Source of the DNA: Oscillospiraceae bacterium
GTDB taxonomy: Bacteria > Bacillota > Clostridia > Oscillospirales > Ruminococcaceae
DNA length: 38,107 bases
Reading direction: 5' to 3'
Assembly: GCA_029006135.1 (NCBI GenBank)
Contig: JAQXGE010000059.1
Coordinates: 1 to 38,107 of the forward strand
The first letter of the stretch is position 1. Each line of letters opens with the position of its first letter. The notes under the pieces are model-generated. The model was not told where the DNA came from. It searched no databases and saw nothing but the letters and a program-made list of their open reading frames with translations. Shown in pieces: positions 8,143 to 16,973 of the stretch. The translations under genes and the position numbers were made by a program.

Positions 8143-9462
8143 ATGAATCTGATTTTACTTTCGGGCGGGTCGGGACAGCGGCTGTGGCCGCTGTCCAACA
8201 ACATCCGCTCCAAACAGTTTGTGCCGCTTCTTCGCGGCGAGAACGGCGAATACGAGAGCATGGTCCAGCGCGTCTACCGCCAGATTACCCGCGAGGACCC
8301 CAATGCCCGCATTGTGGTGGCCACGGCCAAGCGGCAGGTCAGCACGATTTTGAACCAGCTTGGTGACAAAGTGGATGTCTGCGTGGAGCCCTGCCGGCGG
8401 GACACCTTCCCTGCCATTGCGCTGGCCTGCTCCTACCTGGCGGATGTTCGGGGCGTAGGGCCGGAGGAACCGGTGGTGGTCTGCCCGGTGGACCCCTATG
8501 TGGATGACAGTTATTTTGCCGCCGTTCACCGCCTTGCCGAGCTGGCCGGGGCGGATGACGCCGCCAACCTGACGCTGATGGGCGTTGAGCCGACCTATCC
8601 GAGCGCCAAATACGGCTACATCATCCCCGAAACGGCGGATGCCGTCAGCCGCGTCACGGCATTCAAGGAAAAGCCGGATGAGCAGACCGCCGCCGAATAC
8701 ATTGCCAAAGGTGCGCTGTGGAACTGCGGCGTGTTCGCCTTCAAGCTCAAATATCTTCTGCAGGCCGCCCATGCCCGGATGGATTTTAAGGGGTTTGCGG
8801 ACTTGCAGCAAAACTACGATAAGCAGAAAAAAATCAGCTTCGACTATGCCGTTGTGGAGCAGGAGCCGGACATTCGCGCGGCACGCTTTGCCGGCGAGTG
8901 GAAGGACGTGGGTTCCTGGAACACCTTTGCCGAGGTCATGGCCGACCCCGCCATCGGCAAAGTTCTGATGGATGATACCTGCCGGGACACCAACGTGGTC
9001 AACCAGCTGAACATTCCCATCATCTGCATGGGCTGTCAGAACATGGTCATTGCGGCTTCGAGTGACGGCATCCTTGTGAGCGACAAACAGCGTTCAAGCC
9101 ACATCAAGCCCTTTGTCGAACAGGTGGAGGGCGAAGCCCGCTTTGCCGAAAAGAGCTGGGGCAGCTTCACGGTGCTGGATGTCCAGCCCGAGGCGACCAC
9201 CATCCGCATTGTCCTCAACGAAGGGCACCGCCTGAGCTACCACAGCCATGAGCACCGGGACGAGGTCTGGACCATTGTGACGGGTACCGGCCGCACAGTC
9301 ATTGACGGCACAGTGCGCCGCGTTCATCCCGGCGATGTTGTGACGATGCCCGCCGGCGCCAAGCACACCCTGATTGCCGACACGGCACTTCAGGTTGTGG
9401 AGGTCCAGATTGGTGAGGAGATCAACGTAGCTGACAAGACAAAGTTTGAACTGAACCTGTAA
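8143..9462 (+). CDS. manC: Mannose-1-phosphate guanylyltransferase with C-terminal cupin domain
   Basis: A 439-residue ManC-type enzyme that makes GDP-D-mannose from mannose-1-phosphate and GTP, supplying Gmd. The N-terminal nucleotidyltransferase opens with LSGGSGQRLWPLSN and RSKQF (6-26), followed by the sugar-binding VTAFKEKPD and GVFAFK segments. The C-terminal cupin (about 340-435: HSHEHRDEVWTIVTGTG, VTMPAGAKHTLIA) resembles the mannose-6-phosphate isomerase half of bifunctional ManC/AlgA enzymes, so isomerase activity is possible but unproven. It is about 40 residues shorter than E. coli ManC. It ends the operon, before the terminator at 9510-9546. No separate phosphomannomutase is present in the window. 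Confidence 0.93.
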   Translation: MNLILLSGGSGQRLWPLSNNIRSKQFVPLLRGENGEYESMVQRVYRQITREDPNARIVVATAKRQVSTILNQLGDKVDVCVEPCRRDTFPAIALACSYLADVRGVGPEEPVVVCPVDPYVDDSYFAAVHRLAELAGADDAANLTLMGVEPTYPSAKYGYIIPETADAVSRVTAFKEKPDEQTAAEYIAKGALWNCGVFAFKLKYLLQAAHARMDFKGFADLQQNYDKQKKISFDYAVVEQEPDIRAARFAGEWKDVGSWNTFAEVMADPAIGKVLMDDTCRDTNVVNQLNIPIICMGCQNMVIAASSDGILVSDKQRSSHIKPFVEQVEGEARFAEKSWGSFTVLDVQPEATTIRIVLNEGHRLSYHSHEHRDEVWTIVTGTGRTVIDGTVRRVHPGDVVTMPAGAKHTLIADTALQVVEVQIGEEINVADKTKFELNL

Positions 9463-9509
9463 GGCTGTGCAAACTTTCCCTGCCAATTTCCCATCAAAAT
9501 ATACACAAA

Positions 9510-9546
9510 ACGGCCCGCCGTGTACAAAAAACACACGGCGGGCCGT
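9510..9546. terminator. Bidirectional terminator between manC and the ABC exporter
   Basis: A 13-bp perfect stem (9511-9523 with 9533-9545, extended by one A-T pair) carries a 9-nt A-rich loop. It is followed by a T-rich run on the plus strand (TGTTATTTTG) and preceded by AAAA, which gives a T run on the minus strand. It lies between convergent genes and should stop transcription from both sides. Confidence 0.85.
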
Positions 9547-9586
9547 GTTATTTTGTGCTGTTTTTCAAAGGATTGCGGCGGACAAA

Positions 9587-11395
9587 TCAGGCCGTCACAT
9601 CCTCGAACTGGCTGTTGTAGAGGTCCGCATAGAAACCGCCGGCGGCAAGAAGTTCCTCATGGGTGCCCTGCTCGACAATATCGCCGTCCCGCATGACCAG
9701 AATGAGGTCAGAGTCCTTGATGGTGGACAGGCGGTGGGCAATGACAAAGCTGGTGCGCCCGCGCATGAGGTTGTCCATAGCGGTCTGGATGCGCTGTTCG
9801 GTGCGGGTATCCACGCTGCTGGTCGCCTCATCCAGAATCAGGATGCGGTTATCCGCCAAAATGGCGCGCGCGATGGTGAGCAGCTGCTTCTGCCCCTGAG
9901 AGACATTGGAGGCATCCTCATTGAGTTCCATCTGGTAGCCGCCGGGCAGCGTACGGATGAAGTGGTCGGCGCAGGCCGCTTTGGCTGCCGCGATGACCTC
10001 CTCATCGGTCGCATCAAGACGGCCGTAGCGGATGTTCTCCATGATGGTGCCCTGGAAGAGCCATGTGTCCTGCAGAACCATGCCGAAGCCCTCGCGCAGG
10101 GCCGAGCGGTCAAAGTCCTTGACGTTGTGGCCGTTTAGGGTGATGGCACCGGAATTGACATCGTAGAACCTCATGAGCAGCTTGACCATCGTGGTCTTGC
10201 CCGCGCCGGTCGGTCCGACAATGGCAACCTTCTGACCGGGTTTGACATCACAGGTAAAGTCACGGATAACGGTCTTTTCAGGCGTATAGCCGAACCGGAC
10301 ATGGTCAAAGCTGACCTGACCGTCAATCTCGGCGGGGTCGGCACGGTGTTCAGGCAGAGCGGTCTGCTCCTCCTCCGGCTCGTTGAGGAACTCAAAGACA
10401 CGCTCGGCGGCCGCCGCCATGCTCTGCAGCATATTGCTGACCTGCGCAAGCTGCTGCACCGGCTGGGTGAAGTTCTTGACATACTGGATAAAGGCCTGAA
10501 TGTCACCGATGGTGATGGCGCCGCGGGCCGCAAAGATACTGCCCACAACGGCCACCGCCACATAGCCGAGATTGCCCACAAAGTTCATGATTGGCTGCAT
10601 CAGGCCGGAGAGGAACTGGCTTTTCCACGCCGACTCAAACAGGCGGTTGTTGGCCTCGTCAAAGTCCTTCTCAGCCGCCTGTTCGCGGTTGAATGCCTTG
10701 ATGACGTTGTGGCCGGAGTAGACTTCCTCGACCTGACCGTTGACAACGCCGAGTGTTGCCTGCTGCGCCTTGAAGTATTTCTGGCTCACCCGCACAACGA
10801 GCATGACAAGAATGAGCGACACCGGCAGGATGAGCAGCGCGATGAGGGTCATTTTGGGGCTGATGGAGAGCATCATAATCAGCACGCCAATCATGGTGGT
10901 GCAGCTTGTGATGAGCTGGGTGATGCTCTGGTTGAGGCTCTGGCCGAGGGTGTCCACATCGTTGGTGATGCGGGAGAGGACCTCGCCGACCGTGCGCTTT
11001 TCAAAATACGCGAGGGGCAGACGGTTGATCTTTTCGCTGATTTGGCGGCGGAAGTCATAGCAGACTTTCTGGGAAAGGCTGCTCATCATCCAGGACTGCC
11101 CGAAATGGAACAGGGCCGAGACAAGGTACAAGGCGAGCAGAATCAGCAGAATACGGCCGATATAGCCGAAATCAATGCTGCCGGTGCCCTGCATCTTGGC
11201 GAGCCAGCCGGTGGCCAGTGCCGTGGTGGCTTTGGCGAGAACTTTGGGGCCCACAATGCTGAAGGTCGTGGCAATGACGGCGAACACCAGCACCGTGAGG
11301 AGCCGGAACTTATAACGCGCCATGGCGCTGACAAGGCTGCGCATGGTGCCCTTGAAGTCTTTTGGTTTTTCTGTGGAACGGCGTCCGTGGGGCAT
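9587..11395 (-). CDS. ABC exporter half-transporter, subunit with the catalytic Walker B glutamate
   Basis: A 602-residue type IV ABC exporter half: six membrane helices (about 25-320) and a nucleotide-binding domain. Walker A is GPTGAGKTT (394-402), Walker B ILILDEATS (518-526) with the catalytic glutamate, and the switch histidine is present (VIAHRLSTI). The signature is VSQGQ (498-502) instead of the canonical LSGGQ. This odd signature pairs with the degenerate Walker B of the partner subunit, as in heterodimeric exporters such as TM287/288 and BmrCD. The start overlaps the partner's stop (TGATG), and a strong AGGAGGGG site lies within the partner's end. Substrate is likely a drug or lipid-like compound, inferred from family and MarR control. 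Confidence 0.93.
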   Translation of the reverse strand: MPHGRRSTEKPKDFKGTMRSLVSAMARYKFRLLTVLVFAVIATTFSIVGPKVLAKATTALATGWLAKMQGTGSIDFGYIGRILLILLALYLVSALFHFGQSWMMSSLSQKVCYDFRRQISEKINRLPLAYFEKRTVGEVLSRITNDVDTLGQSLNQSITQLITSCTTMIGVLIMMLSISPKMTLIALLILPVSLILVMLVVRVSQKYFKAQQATLGVVNGQVEEVYSGHNVIKAFNREQAAEKDFDEANNRLFESAWKSQFLSGLMQPIMNFVGNLGYVAVAVVGSIFAARGAITIGDIQAFIQYVKNFTQPVQQLAQVSNMLQSMAAAAERVFEFLNEPEEEQTALPEHRADPAEIDGQVSFDHVRFGYTPEKTVIRDFTCDVKPGQKVAIVGPTGAGKTTMVKLLMRFYDVNSGAITLNGHNVKDFDRSALREGFGMVLQDTWLFQGTIMENIRYGRLDATDEEVIAAAKAACADHFIRTLPGGYQMELNEDASNVSQGQKQLLTIARAILADNRILILDEATSSVDTRTEQRIQTAMDNLMRGRTSFVIAHRLSTIKDSDLILVMRDGDIVEQGTHEELLAAGGFYADLYNSQFEDVTA

Positions 11396-13638
11396 CAGTT
11401 CTCCCCTCCTTTCAGATTCAGCTCCTTGTTGCTGAGCTGACTGCGGGCAATCTCCTGGTATTCGGGGCAGCTTTCCATCAGCTGGGCATGGGTTCCCTTG
11501 CCCACGATGCGTCCCTCATCCAGGACAAGAATCTGGTTGGCGTGCAGAACCGTCGAGATACGCTGTGCCACGATAATGACGGTGGAATCGCCGGTCTCCT
11601 CCTTGAGGGCGCGGCGCAGTGCCACATCGGTCTTATAATCAAGAGCGGAAAAACTGTCGTCAAACAGATAAATTTTCGGCCGGCGGGCGATGGCGCGCGC
11701 GATGGAAAGGCGCTGTTTCTGACCGCCCGAGACATTGGAGCCGCCCTGTGCAATGGGGCTTTCGTACCCTTCGGGCTTTGCCTCGATAAATTCGGTGGCC
11801 TGTGCAATGCGCGCGGCGCTGCGGGCGTCCTCCTCACTGATGTCCTCGCCGCCGAAGCGCAGGTTGGAGTCAATGGTGCCGGAGAACAGCACGCCCTTCT
11901 GCGGCACATAGCCGAGCATACTGCGCAGTTCGCTCTGCGGCATATCCCGCACATCCACGCCGTCCACCGTCACGCTTCCCTCGCTCACATCGTAAAAACG
12001 TGTGATGAGGTTGAGCAGCGTGCTCTTGCCGCAGCCGGTCGAACCAATGATGGCGGTCGTCTGACCCGGATGGGCGACAAAGTCAATATCGCTCAGCGCA
12101 TTTTCGTCCGATCCGGGGTAGCGGAAGTTGACGTGATGGAACGCAACTTCGCCCTTATGATCGGCCGTATTGATTTTTTCAGTCAGCTTGGCCGGTTCGG
12201 GATCATGGATGGAGGGTTCGGTTTTAAGAACCTCGTCAATACGGTCCGCCGCCACACCGGCGCGGGGCAGCATAACGGCCACCATTGCCAGCATAAGGAA
12301 GGACATGACGATCTGCATCGTGTAGGTAATGAAGGCAATCAGTTCGCCGACCTGCATATTGCCCAGATCCATCTGCTTGCCGCCGAACCAGACGATGAGC
12401 AGCGAGACGCCGTTCATAATCATCGTCATGAACGGCGACATAGCCGCCATCACATGGTTGGTATAAAGCTGGGTGTTCATCAGATTGCGGTTGGCCTCGT
12501 CAAAGCGCTCTTCCTCGTGTTTTTCGCGGCTAAAGGCGCGGATCGGCATGATGCCGGTCAGAATCTCACGCGAGACAAGGTTGAGGCGGTCCACAAGGGT
12601 CTGCATGATTTTGAACTTGGGCATGGCAAGTGCCATCAGCACGGCGACAAGCAGCAGGAGCAGGATGACCGCCATCGCGATAATCCAGGTCAGGCTCGTG
12701 CCGGCCTCGGCAACATGGATAATACCGCCCACGCCGAGGATCGGCGCGTAGGCGACCATGCGCAGCAGAATGACGCAGACCATCTGCACTTGCTGGATAT
12801 CGTTGGTCGTGCGGGTGATGAGCGATGCAGTGGAGAACTTGTCGGTCTCGGCGTTTGAGAAGCTCAGCACGCGGCGGAACACCTGTCCGCGCAGATCGCG
12901 GGCAATCGTAGCGCCCACACGCGAGGCAATCAGGCCGATGAGAATGGCGGCGGCCGCCATCACAAGGGTCAGCAGCAGCATTTGGCCGCCCACCGTGAGA
13001 AGGTAGCGCATCTGTACCGTCTCGTTCACGCCGAGCGCAGTGTATTCAAGCTGAACAAAAAGCGGTGCCTGACCCGAGAGGGTTTCAAGAACCGCCTCAT
13101 CCATCCCGCTCACCTGCTGGCTGATCTGCTCAGCGATGACGGCACGGTCAAAGCCCGGCGCGGCGGTCATGGCGGCAAGCGTGCCGACAACTGCATCGAG
13201 TTCGGCGGCACCGGGGGCAGTGTCCTCCCCGGCCTGCGCGGATGCAGCCATATAGAGCGCCAGCTCGGGCAGTTCAAACGCTTCATTCAGTGCGTCACGG
13301 TCCGCCTCGGCGGAAAGAACGCGCACCTCGGCGTTTGCCTCCTGCCCGGCTTTGCGGCCAAGGGAGGTTGCCCCGTCTGCCTCAGCGGCAGGCAGGTAGG
13401 ACGCCTCCACGATGGCGGCGTCCTCCTCATCCATCAGCAGTTCGAGTGCCGCGAGGGTGGAATCCCGCACGGCATCCGGCACAGCATCCTCGACACCGCC
13501 CTGCTGGATGCCGACATCCACGATGCGGCTGGTATAATCCGGCAGCGACAAATCACCGTAGGCCTGAACAAGCAGCAGTGCAAAGACCGCGATACAGGCT
13601 TTCCAGTGGGAAGCAAGGTATTTGACGATTTTGGTCAT
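11395..13638 (-). CDS. ABC exporter half-transporter with degenerate ATP site and large extracellular insertion
   Basis: A 747-residue partner subunit. Between membrane helix 1 (about 13-32) and helix 2 (about 212-236) sits an unusual, mostly acidic and alanine-rich insertion of about 170 residues that should lie outside the cell; ordinary exporters have 20-40 residues there. The nucleotide-binding domain has Walker A GSTGCGKST and a normal NVSGGQ signature, but Walker B ends in FDDS (D661 replaces the catalytic glutamate) and the switch histidine is glutamine (Q692, VAQRIST). These changes mark the non-hydrolysing site of a heterodimeric exporter. ATG at 13638 is chosen because AAGGAG is 9 nt upstream; the ATG six codons earlier overlaps that site. 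It follows the MarR gene in the same operon. Confidence 0.92.
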   Translation of the reverse strand: MTKIVKYLASHWKACIAVFALLLVQAYGDLSLPDYTSRIVDVGIQQGGVEDAVPDAVRDSTLAALELLMDEEDAAIVEASYLPAAEADGATSLGRKAGQEANAEVRVLSAEADRDALNEAFELPELALYMAASAQAGEDTAPGAAELDAVVGTLAAMTAAPGFDRAVIAEQISQQVSGMDEAVLETLSGQAPLFVQLEYTALGVNETVQMRYLLTVGGQMLLLTLVMAAAAILIGLIASRVGATIARDLRGQVFRRVLSFSNAETDKFSTASLITRTTNDIQQVQMVCVILLRMVAYAPILGVGGIIHVAEAGTSLTWIIAMAVILLLLLVAVLMALAMPKFKIMQTLVDRLNLVSREILTGIMPIRAFSREKHEEERFDEANRNLMNTQLYTNHVMAAMSPFMTMIMNGVSLLIVWFGGKQMDLGNMQVGELIAFITYTMQIVMSFLMLAMVAVMLPRAGVAADRIDEVLKTEPSIHDPEPAKLTEKINTADHKGEVAFHHVNFRYPGSDENALSDIDFVAHPGQTTAIIGSTGCGKSTLLNLITRFYDVSEGSVTVDGVDVRDMPQSELRSMLGYVPQKGVLFSGTIDSNLRFGGEDISEEDARSAARIAQATEFIEAKPEGYESPIAQGGSNVSGGQKQRLSIARAIARRPKIYLFDDSFSALDYKTDVALRRALKEETGDSTVIIVAQRISTVLHANQILVLDEGRIVGKGTHAQLMESCPEYQEIARSQLSNKELNLKGGEN

Positions 13639-13711
13639 TGATTCACACTCCTTCATAACGGGCTTTCCCGTCCTGGGTCACTTTTTTGCGGCGAGAGATG
13701 GCGCGGCCGCG

Positions 13712-14188
13712 TCACCGCGTGCCGAGCTCCTTGTTCTGCCGTTCGAGCGCTTCACTCAGCCCGGCCATATCGCGGCAGAGCTGCTCACTGCGTTCGAGGC
13801 CGAGGTCATCGATCACGGCACAGAAATACGCGCGCAGTTCCTGTTCACAGGCAAGGCGGGCGGCCTCCCCTTCCGGCGTCAGGCCGACAAAGGTCTTGCG
13901 GCGGTCCTCAGGGTCGGTGGTGCGCCGTGCAAGGCCGTCCTGTTCGAGCGTGCGCAGTGCGCGGGAAATGGCGGGCGGTGTCTCATGCAGTACGGCCGTC
14001 AGGTCCGAAATCCGAACCCAGCCGTCCTTGCCGCAATGTTCCACGGCGCTGTGCAGGCGTTCAAGGAACAGATAATGGCAGCGCGGTGCCCCCCGCAAAG
14101 CGAGCGTTATCCCCCGCTGCCCGGCCCGGCTCACCCGTCCCATCTGCACGAGCAGTTCGCGGAACCGTTTTTCTTCTTCGCTTGTCAT
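13712..14188 (-). CDS. MarR-family transcriptional regulator
   Basis: A 158-residue winged-helix regulator of the MarR family. The core contains the DNA-binding helices (VRISDLTAVLHETPPAISRAL, split here as helix and recognition helix) and the wing with the family motif DPEDRRKTFVGLTPEG; the N- and C-terminal helices form the dimer interface. ATG at 14188 has AAGGAG 6 nt upstream. A 9-bp perfect inverted repeat (14209-14245) lies directly upstream and covers the likely promoter. As the first gene of a minus-strand operon with the two ABC exporter subunits (73-nt gap), it is most likely an autorepressor that is released by a substrate of the exporter. The inducer is not known. Confidence 0.88.
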   Translation of the reverse strand: MTSEEEKRFRELLVQMGRVSRAGQRGITLALRGAPRCHYLFLERLHSAVEHCGKDGWVRISDLTAVLHETPPAISRALRTLEQDGLARRTTDPEDRRKTFVGLTPEGEAARLACEQELRAYFCAVIDDLGLERSEQLCRDMAGLSEALERQNKELGTR

Positions 14189-14208
14189 GGCGGACTCCTT
14201 CCTCATTT

Positions 14209-14245
14209 TATTTAACACACCGCAATAGTTGGCATATGTTAAATA
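14209..14245. promoter_or_regulatory. MarR operator
   Basis: A perfect inverted repeat, TATTTAACA (14209-14217) and TGTTAAATA (14237-14245), with a 19-nt spacer lies 21 nt before the MarR start codon. A weak minus-strand promoter (TTGGTA - 16 nt - TATTGC) lies between and over the arms, so binding would block transcription. Confidence 0.6.
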
Positions 14246-14369
14246 CCAAAGTAACAGTATACCCCGCAGCGGGGAAAAAACAAGTGCTGCGGGGCAGGGT
14301 TTTCAAATTGTTTACATTTTGGGGGCGGGCAGCGCGATGAAATTTGAAGCCGTTCATGGGAGCAGAGAA

Positions 14370-14436
14370 AAGCCCTCCCTGTGCAAGGGCTGCCGCCGCA
14401 GCGGCGTGTGGCAGCCCTTGCTTCAAGGGGAGCCTT
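14370..14436. repeat. REP-like palindromic element
   Basis: The core is an 11-bp perfect hairpin (CAAGGGCTGCC at 14384-14394, GGCAGCCCTTG at 14410-14420) around a GC-rich inner dyad. Imperfect outer arms (AGCCCTCCCT and AGGGGAGCCTT) extend it to about 67 nt. The pattern of outer CTCCCC/GGGGAG arms with an inner CCGC-GCGG stem resembles multi-copy palindromes I associate with Faecalibacterium-type genomes. It lies 26 nt past the GH3 stop; the minus-strand flank GGCTTTTCTC could also let it act as that gene's terminator. Confidence 0.5.
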
Positions 14437-14461
14437 GTCTCTATCACCATTAACTTACACT

Positions 14462-16729
14462 TTATTCCACTGCTTTTTTCAGTGCGTCGAGCAGGGTTGG
14501 CAGAGCCTGGGCGGCGGCGAGGCCGCCAAAGTTGACGAGGCCGCGCAGCGGCATTCCCTCCATCATCTGCAGGCTGCCTTCCGCGCTGAGTACGCCCTCA
14601 CCGCCCGCGTTGCCGCCGTTCAGGGCCGTTCCGTAGCGCTGCATGATTTCCTTTATCACCGCCGCGGTGCGCGGGTCGGCAAGCAGTTCCCCAAGCGTGG
14701 TGTTCTCATCCACCGTCAGAGGCAGCAGCTTATCCGAGCGGTAGGTCAGTTCCAGCGTGGCGTGGATGTCCCGGCTGGAATGACCGAGCAGAATCTTATA
14801 TTTTCCCGGGGCGGCATACCAATCACCGATTTCCTCACAATACCAGCTCAAGTCGCGCGGCGTGAGGGTGAACTCCACCTGTTTTTCCTCGCCCGGTTCA
14901 AGGGAGATTTTGACGAAGCGGCGCAGTTCTTTCGGCGGGCGTCCCGCTGTTCCTGTGCAGTCCGACACATACAGCTGCACGACCTCACGCCCCGCGCGTG
15001 CTCCCACATTGCGGACCGAGACGCGCACCTTCACACTGCCGTCCTGTTCCATCTCGGGCGCAGAAAGCTGCGGTTCACGATAGACGTAGCCTGTATAGGA
15101 AAGGCCGTGGCCGAATGGCCAGCGCACCGGCATTTTGCGCGCGTCATACCAGCGATAACCGACAAAAACGCCCTCACGGTAAAGGGCTGTGCGCCCATCG
15201 CCGGGGTAGTCGAGATAGCACGGGGTATCTTCAAGGCGCAGCGGCCAGGTTTCGGGCAGGCGGCCGCAGGGGTTGGCATCGCCCCAGAGCAGTGCGTCCG
15301 CCGCTTCCCCCACGCCCTCGCCGTCAAGGTACATACACAGCACCGAGGCCACATCGTCCGCCCATGGGCATTCCACCGGCGCGCCGGTGTGAAGGACCAC
15401 AACGGTATTTTTCTGCACGGCGGCCACGCGGGCAATGAGATTATTCTGGCTCTCGGGCAGGCGCATATGGGCACGGTCGCAGCCCTCACTCTCAAAACTT
15501 TCAGGCAGGCCGGCAAAGATTACGGCAGTATCGGCATCGGATGCAGCTTCCACCGCGGCGAGGAATTCCTTCTCATCCCGCTGGTCGCGGTCCGCGGGGA
15601 AGCCCTCCACATAATGAATGTGGCGGCCGTGACGCTCGGCGGCGTCCAGCGCACTGTCCGCTTTGACGACATTGATATGGCTTGACCCGCCGCCCTGGAA
15701 GCGCGGTGCGGCGGCAAACCCGCCGATGTATACAACCTTGCTTCCCTTTTTGAGCGGCAGAGCGCCTTTATTTTGCAGAAGGACCGCACATTCCTTGGCC
15801 ATCTCGGCCGCAATCGTATGGTCCCCGGCAAGGTCGAGCGCGGCACACGGCGCGGCGGCCTCATCGGCGGCGCGGAACACAATGTTCAAAATGCGGGTCA
15901 CGGCGCGGTCCAGTGTTTCCTCTGCCAGCGTGCCATCCTGCACGGCGGCCACGATTTTGGCATCGTTGACGCCGCCTGAGCCGGGCATTTCAAGGTCAAG
16001 GCCGGCGGCCACACCTTTCACGCGGTCGGCCACGGCCCCCCAGTCCGACATCACAAAGCCGTCAAAGCCCCACTCATCCCGCAGAATCCCTGTGAGCAGG
16101 CGTTCGTTCTCACTCGCATAAACGCCGTTGATGCGGTTATAGCTGCACATGACGGTCCAGGGGCGGGACTTTTTGACAGCCTTCTCAAAGGCAGGCAGGT
16201 AGATTTCCCGCAGCGTTCTCTCACTCATATCGGAGGAGGCGGACATTCTGCGGTATTCCTGATTGTTGGCGGCAAAGTGTTTGATGGAAGTTCCCACGCC
16301 CTGACTCTGCACGCCGTCAATGAAGGCGGCAGCCATCTCGCCGGCCAGGCAGGGGTCCTCGGAATAATATTCAAAGTTGCGTCCGCACAGCGGGCTGCGC
16401 TTGATGTTCACCGCCGGGCCAAGCACCACGCCGACCCCCACGGCACGGGCCTCCCGTCCGATGGCCGTGCCCTCCCGCCGCAGCAGTGCGGGATCAAAGC
16501 TGGCCGCCGAAGCGCAGCCCGTGGGGAAACAGACTGCTTTAATGCTGGTATCCCGGTCCGTCTGGCTCATATCCTGGGTGCGCAGGCCGTGCGGCCCGTC
16601 AGAAACCATCATGGCAGGGATGCCGAGGCGCTCCACCGCCTTGGTGTGCCAAAAATCTGCGCCGGAACACAGCCCGGCCTTTTCCTCGAGCGTGAGCTGT
16701 TTGACCAGTTCGGGAATATTGCGTTCCAT
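14462..16729 (-). CDS. GH3 beta-glucosidase
   Basis: A 755-residue glycoside hydrolase family 3 enzyme, expected to release beta-linked glucose (or xylose) from oligosaccharides. The N-terminal barrel contains KHFAANNQE (150-158) and the nucleophile D229 in GFVMSDWGAV. The C-terminal alpha/beta domain (about 330-560) contains HTGAPVECPW. The fibronectin type III-like domain (about 580-665) has GREVVQLYVSD and GEEKQVEFTL, and a 70-residue helical tail of unknown role follows. No signal peptide is seen, so it probably acts in the cytoplasm on imported oligosaccharides. ATG at 16729 has AGGAGG 6 nt upstream. It is a single-gene unit; no transporter is next to it. The exact substrate is not determined by the sequence. 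Confidence 0.92.
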   Translation of the reverse strand: MERNIPELVKQLTLEEKAGLCSGADFWHTKAVERLGIPAMMVSDGPHGLRTQDMSQTDRDTSIKAVCFPTGCASAASFDPALLRREGTAIGREARAVGVGVVLGPAVNIKRSPLCGRNFEYYSEDPCLAGEMAAAFIDGVQSQGVGTSIKHFAANNQEYRRMSASSDMSERTLREIYLPAFEKAVKKSRPWTVMCSYNRINGVYASENERLLTGILRDEWGFDGFVMSDWGAVADRVKGVAAGLDLEMPGSGGVNDAKIVAAVQDGTLAEETLDRAVTRILNIVFRAADEAAAPCAALDLAGDHTIAAEMAKECAVLLQNKGALPLKKGSKVVYIGGFAAAPRFQGGGSSHINVVKADSALDAAERHGRHIHYVEGFPADRDQRDEKEFLAAVEAASDADTAVIFAGLPESFESEGCDRAHMRLPESQNNLIARVAAVQKNTVVVLHTGAPVECPWADDVASVLCMYLDGEGVGEAADALLWGDANPCGRLPETWPLRLEDTPCYLDYPGDGRTALYREGVFVGYRWYDARKMPVRWPFGHGLSYTGYVYREPQLSAPEMEQDGSVKVRVSVRNVGARAGREVVQLYVSDCTGTAGRPPKELRRFVKISLEPGEEKQVEFTLTPRDLSWYCEEIGDWYAAPGKYKILLGHSSRDIHATLELTYRSDKLLPLTVDENTTLGELLADPRTAAVIKEIMQRYGTALNGGNAGGEGVLSAEGSLQMMEGMPLRGLVNFGGLAAAQALPTLLDALKKAVE

Positions 16730-16846
16730 CGTTGTCCTCCTATACGCTGCGGTGCAGCTTTTTTCTCATTATACACTATTTTCTTTCCGCTTGCATCCGT
16801 TTCTTTTTCCCGAAGCCGAACTTTTGCGGAATTTTATCAAAAAGAA

Positions 16847-16884
16847 ACACTCCGGGGCCGGCATTTCTGCCGGCCCCGGAGTGT
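16847..16884 (-). terminator. Terminator of the pst-phoU operon
   Basis: A 17-bp perfect stem (16847-16863 with 16868-16884) with a 4-nt loop is followed on the minus strand by TTTCTTTTTGAT, a clear T-rich run. It lies 90 nt downstream of the phoU stop and ends the pstSCAB-phoU transcript. Confidence 0.9.
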
Positions 16885-16973
16885 GGTATAGGAAAACATA
16901 AAAGGGAATGGCGTGTTGATTCCCCGGCCGCAGCGGGGAAAGGCACCTTTGCCGCGCGGGGCAAAGCCGCGAA

